Below are positions 16,918-23,078 of a stretch of 38,687 bases of DNA, piece by piece; the stretch's first letter is position 1, and each line of letters begins with the position of its first letter. The notes under the pieces are model-generated. The model did no database searches and was not told the DNA's origin. It was given only the letters and a program-made list of their open reading frames with translations. The DNA comes from Winogradskyella sp. (lineage in GTDB: Bacteria; Bacteroidota; Bacteroidia; Flavobacteriales; Flavobacteriaceae): assembly GCF_028282165.1 (NCBI RefSeq), contig NZ_JANQIM010000036.1, forward strand, positions 1 through 38,687. Direction: 5' to 3'. Both the position numbers and the translations under genes were made by a program.

Positions 16918-17643
16918 TTATAGCACTTTTTGACTTGCTCCTGTAATATCTAGAGCATTATTTTCAATCACTACTATTAATGATAAATCGTCCGTAGACT
17001 TAACTATTTCTGGAACTAAAATAGAACCGTTTCCTGATTTAGTCTCTAGTTTTAAACGTAATTCATTGACTACAATATTGGTATTAATGAGTTCGCGATT
17101 TCTGTTCTCACCACGTTTTACATATGTCTTCCTTTCATTAATCACCAAAATGGTACGTATATAGGTATCTTCAATACTTCCTTCAACATAATAGTCAAAG
17201 TTCACTGCATCTTCAGATTTTGAAACATTAGACAACAAAACACCATTAGCGTTAACTTTCTTAGCGTATTTAGTAATCTTTTGATTTAAAAGTCGATGAT
17301 CGGAGCCTACAATATGTTCCTGTCCATTAATAACCAATTGTGGCGTGTAGATGGTACTGCTATTAAATTTTGTACCGTAAGTACGTTGTCTGTTGGTATA
17401 CTCAGATTTACTAAAGGGATCTTTCCAACCGATATAATTCCAATAATCGACATGGTAGGAAAACGCAATAATATTGTCGCTCTTCACCTCATTTAATAAT
17501 CGGTCTGCGGGCGGACAACTAGAACAACCTTGGGACGTAAATAATTCAAGCACTATAATGTTATTGGAAAGCGCTGGTTTGTGGGTGAATGATGAAAAAA
17601 TAAATACCGGAATTATAAATAATGTTAACAGAATAGACTTCAT
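16918..17643 (-). CDS. DUF1223 thioredoxin-fold secreted protein
   Basis: This 241-residue protein has a signal peptide (about 1-25) and then the DUF1223 core: ELFTSQGCSSCPPADRLLNE with a CxxC pair (about C40, C43), YHVDYWNYIGWKDPF, and YTPQLVINGQEHIVGS. The fold is thioredoxin-like, so an envelope redox role is possible, but no substrate is known. The second half, with strands such as RTILVINERKTYVKRGENRNR, is typical of the family. It starts only 25 bp from the divergent DUF4159 gene. Confidence 0.88.
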   Translation of the reverse strand: MKSILLTLFIIPVFIFSSFTHKPALSNNIIVLELFTSQGCSSCPPADRLLNEVKSDNIIAFSYHVDYWNYIGWKDPFSKSEYTNRQRTYGTKFNSSTIYTPQLVINGQEHIVGSDHRLLNQKITKYAKKVNANGVLLSNVSKSEDAVNFDYYVEGSIEDTYIRTILVINERKTYVKRGENRNRELINTNIVVNELRLKLETKSGNGSILVPEIVKSTDDLSLIVVIENNALDITGASQKVL

Positions 17644-17668
17644 AGGATTTCTTTTTTACATTTGAAAT

Positions 17669-18340
17669 ATGAAGCTTAAGTCGAAAAAAACAAAGCCACT
17701 TACACTACTCTTAGGAATTGTGATGAGTTTAACAAGTATTCAGCTTGTTGCCCAAGATGTTGCTGTATTGAGATACAAAGGCGGTGGAGATTGGTATAGC
17801 AATCCAACAGCATTACCTAATTTGATAAGATATTGCAATGACCATATTGATACTAATATCAATGAGAATATCCAAACAGTTGAAGTAGGAAGCACCGATA
17901 TTTTTCAATTTCCATTGTTGCATATGACAGGTCATGGTAATGTGTTTTTTAGCGATGACGATGCCGAAAATTTGAGAAACTATCTTATTTCTGGCGGTTT
18001 TCTTCATATCGATGATAACTACGGTATGGAGCCATACGTTACTGAAGAGCTCAAAAAGGTATTTCCAAATAACACATTGAAAGAAATACCAAAAGACCAT
18101 GAAATATTCAATTCGGCATATAACTTTCCTAACGGATTACCAAAAATTCATGAGCACGATGGTAAAGCGCCTCAGGCTTTCGGTATTTTTCATGAAAACA
18201 GGCTGGTACTACTATTTACGTTTGAAAGTGATTTAGGCGACGGCTGGGAAGATCAGGAAGTACATAATGATCCTGAGGAAGTACGCGAAAAAGCCCTGAA
18301 AATGGGAGCCAATATTGTGAAATACGCCTTCACTAATTGA
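17669..18340 (+). CDS. DUF4159 domain protein, exported
   Basis: This 223-residue protein has a signal peptide ending at about VAQ (29). It matches the DUF4159 pattern: VLRYKGGGDWYSNPTALPNL, a central HMTGHGNVFFSDDD, and LISGGFLHIDDNYGMEP. The domain has a class I glutamine amidotransferase-like layout, but no enzymatic function is established. A TACATTTG box at 17657-17664 matches the Bacteroidota -7 consensus and ends four bases before the ATG. If used, it would give a nearly leaderless mRNA, but no TTG lies at the expected distance upstream. It shares a 25-bp divergent gap with the DUF1223 gene. Confidence 0.9.
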   Translation: MKLKSKKTKPLTLLLGIVMSLTSIQLVAQDVAVLRYKGGGDWYSNPTALPNLIRYCNDHIDTNINENIQTVEVGSTDIFQFPLLHMTGHGNVFFSDDDAENLRNYLISGGFLHIDDNYGMEPYVTEELKKVFPNNTLKEIPKDHEIFNSAYNFPNGLPKIHEHDGKAPQAFGIFHENRLVLLFTFESDLGDGWEDQEVHNDPEEVREKALKMGANIVKYAFTN

Positions 18341-18354
18341 CGATTGTAGATTTA

Positions 18355-18397
18355 CGATTTTAGAATTATTCAATCGTGAATCATAATTCAAAAATCG
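18355..18397. repeat. Inverted repeat ahead of the TrmH-family gene
   Basis: CGATTTTAGAATTAT (18355-18369) pairs with ATAATTCAAAAATCG (18383-18397) with one mismatch, around a 13-base loop. The surrounding 60 bases are made of repeated near-copies of an ATCG/AATT word (CGATTGTAGATTTACGATTT and so on). It lies 9 bases before the TTG start of the methyltransferase gene and may also act as the end signal of the DUF4159 gene. Confidence 0.45.
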
Positions 18398-18406
18398 AAA
18401 ATCATC

Positions 18407-18907
18407 TTGCAACTCGCCCACTACAATTCCAACTTTAAAAAACAAAAGCATCCTATTACTCTGGTTGGTGATCACATTAGTAATGCGCCTAATGTTGGGA
18501 GCTTATTTCGCATTGCAGATGCCTTTAATATTGAAGAAATCGTGTTTTGCGGAGACGATATACCTATCGGGAAACGCATGACCAAAACGTCGCGCTCAAC
18601 AGAAAAATATGTGAACTACAGAATTGAAGAGGATATCAATGAAGTCATCAACCAACTTAAAACTACGCACTTCATCATGGCTTTAGAGATTACCGAAAAC
18701 AGTATCGATTTGAATCAATTTGAATTGGATACCAATCGACCAATCGTACTAATCATTGGCGACGAAAACTTTGGTGTTTCAGAATCTGTTTTGGAAGAAT
18801 GTGATGCTGTAGTTCACATTAATATGTACGGTAACAATAGCAGCATGAATGTGGTACAAGCCACTAGCATTGCCTTGTATGAAATTACCAACCAGCTTAA
18901 TTCTTAA
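18407..18907 (+). CDS. TrmH/SpoU-family RNA methyltransferase
   Basis: This 166-residue SPOUT-class enzyme probably 2'-O-methylates a tRNA or rRNA ribose. Motif 1 is NAPNVGSLFRIADAF (about 26-40). Motif 2 is LIIGDENFGVSESVL (about 115-129). Motif 3 is MYGNNSSMNVVQATSIALYE (about 139-158). The knot is complete but there is no extra RNA-binding domain. TTG at 18407 is the only plausible start: the frame opens after a TGA at 18377-18379 and has no ATG before the conserved part. The exact RNA target is not readable. Confidence 0.88.
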   Translation: MQLAHYNSNFKKQKHPITLVGDHISNAPNVGSLFRIADAFNIEEIVFCGDDIPIGKRMTKTSRSTEKYVNYRIEEDINEVINQLKTTHFIMALEITENSIDLNQFELDTNRPIVLIIGDENFGVSESVLEECDAVVHINMYGNNSSMNVVQATSIALYEITNQLNS

Positions 18908-18922
18908 AAATTTGCCTTACTG

Positions 18923-18946
18923 TTTCGATAGTTATCGGAATTTTTT
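18923..18946 (+). terminator. Intrinsic terminator after the TrmH-family gene
   Basis: TTTCGAT (18923-18929) pairs with ATCGGAA (18934-18940) around a four-base loop, with one G-T pair, and is followed directly by six Ts (18941-18946). It lies 15 bases past the stop and 15 bases before the next gene. Confidence 0.65.
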
Positions 18947-18961
18947 CAGCATATTTGGGTT

Positions 18962-20050
18962 ATGAATTCAAAAATCATCGCCAATGGTATTTTAAGAGCC
19001 TTGGGTATTCTGGCAGCCATAGCCTTGGTGCTATTCTTTCTATATAAAATTCAATCGGTCATTATTTATATAGCAGTAGCTGCTGTAATTTCATTGATAG
19101 GGAGACCTATAATACTGTTCTTAAGGCGCAAGCTTAAGTTTAATAATACAGTAGCAGTGGTTGTAACAATGGTTTTGTTGGTAGGCGTATTGTTGGGCTT
19201 AATCGGCATGTTTATTCCACTTATTGCCGATCAAGGAAAAAACCTTGCCTTGTTGGATTTTCAACAGTTAGAAACCAATATTGATAATCTTTACCAGCAA
19301 ATCATTGCCTATTTTGAATTCAGCAATATCGATGTTGAGCAATCCATTAAAGATTCTAACCTGTTATCGAAATTGGATTTTTCGCTTATCCCAAACTTTT
19401 TTAATGGGCTAGTAAGTGGTTTAGGTAGTTTTAGTATAGGGCTATTCTCGGTCTTGTTCATTTCATTTTTCTTTTTAAAGGATAGTCAGTTGTTCGAAAA
19501 TGGTATTATGATGTTTGTTCCCAAAGGCAATGAAGCGCGCTCAAAGCGTTCGTGGAATAAAATCAAGGATCTATTATCACGCTATTTTGTTGGACTTATA
19601 TTCCAAATCTTAATTCTTTTTGTTATTTATACCGTCGTTTTGCTCATCTTTGGAATAGACAATGCGCTTGTTATTGCTTTTTTATGTGCGTTACTCAACC
19701 TTGTTCCTTATATCGGTCCTTTGGTCAGTGGTTTTTTAATGCTGTTACTGAGTATGTCCAGTAATTTGGGAGAAAGTTTTAGCGAGGTAATTTTGCCTAA
19801 AACGACTTATGTGATGATAGGTTTTGTATTTGCTCAATTGGTCGATAATTTTTTCAGTCAGCCTTTTATCTTTTCAAAAAGCGTTAAATCCCATCCTTTA
19901 GAAATCTTCTTAGTAATTATCATCGCAGGTATTTTGTTTGGTATTGTGGGTATGATTGTCGCTGTCCCTGCTTACACAGCCATAAAAGTTATTTTGAAGG
20001 AGTTTTTATCGGAATATAAAATCGTTAGTAAACTCACAAAGGGCTTGTAG
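18962..20050 (+). CDS. AI-2E family transporter (PerM/UPF0118)
   Basis: This 362-residue membrane protein has about eight membrane segments: two near the N-terminus (about 12-50), one at about 62-87, a long soluble loop with an amphipathic part, then clusters at about 150-175, 210-250, 270-300 and 315-345. The PerM signature lies in the segment LLNLVPYIGPLVSGFLMLL. Members include the E. coli autoinducer-2 exporter TqsA and Na+/H+ antiporters, so the substrate here is open. A CATATTTG box (18950-18957) just upstream is one base off the Bacteroidota -7 consensus. Confidence 0.88.
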   Translation: MNSKIIANGILRALGILAAIALVLFFLYKIQSVIIYIAVAAVISLIGRPIILFLRRKLKFNNTVAVVVTMVLLVGVLLGLIGMFIPLIADQGKNLALLDFQQLETNIDNLYQQIIAYFEFSNIDVEQSIKDSNLLSKLDFSLIPNFFNGLVSGLGSFSIGLFSVLFISFFFLKDSQLFENGIMMFVPKGNEARSKRSWNKIKDLLSRYFVGLIFQILILFVIYTVVLLIFGIDNALVIAFLCALLNLVPYIGPLVSGFLMLLLSMSSNLGESFSEVILPKTTYVMIGFVFAQLVDNFFSQPFIFSKSVKSHPLEIFLVIIIAGILFGIVGMIVAVPAYTAIKVILKEFLSEYKIVSKLTKGL

Positions 20051-20057
20051 TTTTAGT

Positions 20058-21236
20058 TTGAACAAAGCTATTTTAAATATTGAAATACAGGAATTTATAA
20101 ACTTCAATCTTAATTCTGATACTTTAAGCTTATTATTAAAAGGGATTCCATTTCAGGATATTGATGCCAAATTGATTGTTGAACAAATCGAAGCCAAAAA
20201 GCGATGCCAAAAAAAGTTACCTACTTGGTTTAGTGCTTATAATATCTATTACCCTAACAAGCTTAATATTGAGCAAGCATCTTCAGAAATTACAGCTGAA
20301 TATAAAGCCCGTTTAGTATCTGGAAAATCATTAATCGATCTCACTGGTGGGTTTGGTGTGGATAGTTTTTATTTTTCAAAAATTGTTAAAAATGTAATGT
20401 ATTGTGAGATAAACAATGAACTTTCAGAAATTGTGCAGCATAATTATGAAGCATTAGGTGTTTCAAACATTGCTTGTGTGAAGGAAAGTGGTATAGACAC
20501 ACTAAAACGAATTGATGAACCATTCGATTGGGTATACATCGATCCTTCGCGACGAGATGACACCAAGAAAAAGGTGTTTTTGCTTTCAGATTGTACGCCA
20601 AACGTAAAAACCTTTCAAGGTTTGTTTTTAAAGTATTCCAAAAATGTAATGATCAAAACCTCACCACTACTTGATATTAAAGCAACTTTGAACGACTTAA
20701 AATTTGCGAAGGAACTGCATATCATAGCAGTAAATAATGAAGTTAAGGAGTTACTATGGATATTAGAGCGAGATTATGAGGCCGAATTCATCATTAAGAC
20801 TGTAAACATTTCTAAATCAAAGCATCAAACTTTTCAATTTCAACTTAGTGAAGAAGCCAACACTATAGTTGAATATTCAAAGCCTCTCACTTATTTGTAC
20901 GAACCCAATTCGGCGATTTTAAAGGCTGGTGCCTTTAACTCTACTGGAAACTCTTTAGGCATTAGTAAGCTTCACAAACATTCCCATTTATATACGTCAG
21001 AAAAGCTAATAGATTTTCCGGGAAGACATTTTAAGATAGAAAAAGTCATCCCTTTTAACAAAAAGGAATTTTCTAGAGAAGGTATTTCCAAAGCAAATAT
21101 CGCCACTCGCAATTTCCCAATATCTGTAAACGATATCAGAAAAAAGCTAAAAATCAAAGATGGTGGCAGTATTTATCTCTTCTTTACCACAGACATCGAC
21201 AATTCAAGAATTATACTGTTGTGCACTAAAGTATAA
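20058..21236 (+). CDS. Class I SAM-dependent methyltransferase with THUMP-like domain
   Basis: This 392-residue protein has an N-terminal helical domain (1-85) and a Rossmann methyltransferase domain with SAM motif I SLIDLTGGFGVDSFYFS (91-107), the acidic E117 end of strand 2, and a WVYIDPSRRD motif IV (158-167). Its C-terminal THUMP-like domain (about 310-392) includes FPISVNDIRKKLKIKDGG. Bacteroidota homologues are uncharacterised. The THUMP-like domain suggests an RNA substrate, perhaps tRNA. The start is TTG at 20058, seven bases after the transporter stop. The last 11 bases overlap the convergent lipoprotein gene. Confidence 0.85.
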   Translation: MNKAILNIEIQEFINFNLNSDTLSLLLKGIPFQDIDAKLIVEQIEAKKRCQKKLPTWFSAYNIYYPNKLNIEQASSEITAEYKARLVSGKSLIDLTGGFGVDSFYFSKIVKNVMYCEINNELSEIVQHNYEALGVSNIACVKESGIDTLKRIDEPFDWVYIDPSRRDDTKKKVFLLSDCTPNVKTFQGLFLKYSKNVMIKTSPLLDIKATLNDLKFAKELHIIAVNNEVKELLWILERDYEAEFIIKTVNISKSKHQTFQFQLSEEANTIVEYSKPLTYLYEPNSAILKAGAFNSTGNSLGISKLHKHSHLYTSEKLIDFPGRHFKIEKVIPFNKKEFSREGISKANIATRNFPISVNDIRKKLKIKDGGSIYLFFTTDIDNSRIILLCTKV

Positions 21237-21642
21237 TTGGTATATAAGATACGATCTCGTTATTGGCATCGATCTCAATCTCGTAGGCCATACAAGTATC
21301 CATCTGTAATACAACCTTATCGTCACTGACCATAGTTTGATTACTGTTGAGAGAGAACAATACTTCACCTTGTTCAAAATTGGCCCAAGATGTAGTTGTG
21401 CTAGCCGGAATATTTGGAATATCGACTAAGACGTTACCTTGATCGTCAATAACTTTAAAATCGAAAGTTACAGTGCCATTATTAATAACCCTTGTAATCG
21501 GATCTTGGTCAAAACAAGGCTCATTTAATGGAGAATCAGTAACTTCTGGTGAACTGTCATCGTTTAATGTCGAATCGGATGTGCAGCCAGATAGCATTAA
21601 CATAAGACACGCGATATGTGCCTGTTTAAGTAGGTTTTTCAT
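21226..21642 (-). CDS. Small lipoprotein, function unknown
   Basis: This 138-residue protein has a lipoprotein signal with lipobox LSGC (C20), followed by an acidic Ser/Asp/Pro linker (TSDSTLNDDSSPEVTDSP). The rest is a small beta-rich domain with cysteines in NEPCFDQDP and MDTCMAYEIEID that could form a disulfide. It should be anchored in a membrane and probably reaches the outer membrane. No family is recognised. Its 3' end overlaps the convergent methyltransferase gene by 11 bases. Confidence 0.8.
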   Translation of the reverse strand: MKNLLKQAHIACLMLMLSGCTSDSTLNDDSSPEVTDSPLNEPCFDQDPITRVINNGTVTFDFKVIDDQGNVLVDIPNIPASTTTSWANFEQGEVLFSLNSNQTMVSDDKVVLQMDTCMAYEIEIDANNEIVSYIPIIL

Positions 21643-21758
21643 CGGTTAATAGTTTTGTTGATGTAGTACTAGCCTACAACAATCAATTTGGGACTCCAAA
21701 CATATAAAACTAAATTTAATTATCGATAAAAAGTATTGAATATTCGACGAAATACACT

Positions 21759-22409
21759 TTAACTGAATTTAAAAATAGCGGATTCTGTAAACGCATAAGA
21801 GATGGCATCTTCAGGGCTATCGTGCGTATTTAAACCCGTAAACAGGCTAAAAGCAGGTAAAATCAGTTGTTTAGATGTCACTTGATAGCACGGTAATCTT
21901 AACTTCTGCTTCCCCTTTCCCTTAATAAGTACCCCTGGATGTATATGTCCAGAAATAGTGAATAAATCGTCTCTTATTTCTGAATGTTCATGAATTAAGG
22001 TAAATGGCTCTAAAACTAGCTCAGATACAACGGTCAAGTCTAAATCGTTCATTAATCTTTTAGACTGTCTGTCGTGGTTACCTTTAATCAAAACCAAGTT
22101 TAAATCTTTAAATTGCTTCAACCAAGTTTTAAATGTCGCCATATCGCTATTAGTTTCTGCATGAAACAGATCGCCCACTATTAATAGTTTTTTTACTTCA
22201 AAATGAATGATTAATCCTTTTAAACGCTCTAAGTCCTTTTGAAGAATGTTGTCTGGCATTGGTATACCATGTCTGCGAAAATGAGCAGTTTTACCAATAT
22301 GAAGATCCGACAGTATTAAGGTATTCTCACGTTCCCAATACAATGCTCTTTGGTTAGTTAGAATAAGACGTTCGCCCTCTAGAGAAATATGTTCTTTTAC
22401 TATTTTCAA
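21759..22409 (-). CDS. pdeM: Ligase-associated DNA damage response endonuclease PdeM
   Basis: This calcineurin-like metallophosphoesterase of 216 residues is encoded with the ligase, helicase and exonuclease of the bacterial ligase-associated repair set. Metal-binding motifs are in order: LILSDLHIGK, LIVGDLFHAET, LIKGNHDRQ, and later ISGHIHPG. TTG at 22409 (MKIVKEHISLEGERL) gives the family length. The frame continues upstream to 22535, but that extension runs through a palindromic repeat (22511-22585) and its residues do not look like family sequence, so I reject it. In related genomes this gene tends to lie close to the helicase gene. Here a 670-bp gap full of repeats and a GIY-YIG gene separates them. 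Confidence 0.88.
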   Translation of the reverse strand: MKIVKEHISLEGERLILTNQRALYWERENTLILSDLHIGKTAHFRRHGIPMPDNILQKDLERLKGLIIHFEVKKLLIVGDLFHAETNSDMATFKTWLKQFKDLNLVLIKGNHDRQSKRLMNDLDLTVVSELVLEPFTLIHEHSEIRDDLFTISGHIHPGVLIKGKGKQKLRLPCYQVTSKQLILPAFSLFTGLNTHDSPEDAISYAFTESAIFKFS

Positions 22410-22510
22410 AACTGATGTTAAATTCGTCAATTCGAGTGATTTTTCGAAATCAAAAATGAGAAAAATAGTATCGAGAATAGAATTTCCGATAGTTCTCAAA
22501 GCATTTTCCA

Positions 22511-22584
22511 TGTCATTGCGAGTGCAACGAAGCAATCTAGTCTAATCCATATGAGATTACTTCGGCTTTTAGCCTCGTAATGAC
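22511..22584. repeat. Palindromic repeat copy A, complete
   Basis: This 74-base element runs from TGTCATTGCGAG to CTCGTAATGAC. The two arms (about 30 bases each) pair with several G-T pairs around a short loop containing CATATG. It is nearly identical to copy D at 23003-23076, and the same arms flank the GIY-YIG gene. Such elements resemble the TGTCATTGCGA dispersed repeats known in many Bacteroidota. Confidence 0.85.
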
Positions 22585-22634
22585 AAAGTAGATACCATTT
22601 CGATTACTTTGCTTTTCTTTACTGACATTTGCGC

Positions 22635-22664
22635 TGTCATTGCGAATGTAATGAAGCAATCTCA
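22635..22664. repeat. Palindrome arm B, at the 3' end of the GIY-YIG gene
   Basis: TGTCATTGCGA (22635-22645) continues to GAAGCAATCTCA (22653-22664) and corresponds to the left arm of copies A and D. Its innermost bases TCA are the stop codon (TGA on the minus strand) of the GIY-YIG gene. Confidence 0.8.
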
Positions 22665-22940
22665 CCATAAATCATCCCAATTAGCATTTTCCTTTTCTAT
22701 TAATGCTATTTTCTTTGCTCTACTACCTGCTTTAATTTGTTTTTCTCTTGCAATTGCTTCACCAATCATCTGATACATCTCGACATAAACGAGCTTATAC
22801 AATTTATATCTTGAAGTGAACGACTTAGGATTTAAATCAGTCCTGTGTTGCTTAAGTCTCCGTTCAAGGTTTGAAGTCACACCAACATAAAGTGTCGTAT
22901 TATTCTTGTTAGCTAGAATATAAACATAACCAGGTTTCAT
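22662..22940 (-). CDS. Small GIY-YIG nuclease domain protein, inside a palindrome
   Basis: This 92-residue single-domain protein shows the GIY-YIG fold: GYVYIL (4-9), LYVGVT (17-22), an Arg pair at 27-28, and the catalytic-Glu helix GEAIAREKQIKAGSRAKK (60-77). It ends NWDDLW, a tail common in stand-alone GIY-YIG proteins of Bacteroidota. ATG at 22940 is preferred over a TTG at 22955. The domain cuts DNA in homing enzymes and UvrC, but the stand-alone family is largely uncharacterised. The gene sits exactly between two inverted repeat arms (22635-22664 and 22961-22995), in the place of the palindrome loop, with complete copies of the repeat on either side. This suggests it is a mobile or repeat-associated nuclease rather than part of the repair operon that surrounds it. 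Confidence 0.88.
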   Translation of the reverse strand: MKPGYVYILANKNNTTLYVGVTSNLERRLKQHRTDLNPKSFTSRYKLYKLVYVEMYQMIGEAIAREKQIKAGSRAKKIALIEKENANWDDLW

Positions 22941-22960
22941 TGAACCAAAATACAATTTTT

Positions 22961-22995
22961 GAGATTACTTCGGTCATACTTCCCTCGTAATGACA
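22961..22995. repeat. Palindrome arm C, upstream of the GIY-YIG gene
   Basis: GAGATTACTTCGG (22961-22973) continues to CCTCGTAATGACA (22983-22995), the right arm of copies A and D. It is an inverted partner of arm B, with the GIY-YIG gene between them. The middle of the arm has diverged. Confidence 0.8.
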
Positions 22996-23002
22996 TTTTC
23001 CC

Positions 23003-23076
23003 TGTCATTGCGAACATAGCGAAGCAATCTAGTCTAACCCACGTGAGATTACTTCGGCTTTAAGCCTCGTAATGAC
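23003..23076. repeat. Palindromic repeat copy D, complete
   Basis: This 74-base element is the same length as copy A and nearly identical to it. Differences cluster in the outer arm (23013-23019), at the centre (CACGTG here, CATATG in copy A) and at one base of the CTTTAAGCC stretch. It ends two bases from the helicase stop codon at 23079-23081. Confidence 0.85.
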
Positions 23077-23078
23077 GA

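Noticed and set aside
22511..23076. CRISPR array
   Set aside because: The repeats are palindromic, 74 bases long, inverted, unevenly spaced and separated by a gene. There are no regular spacers and no cas genes.
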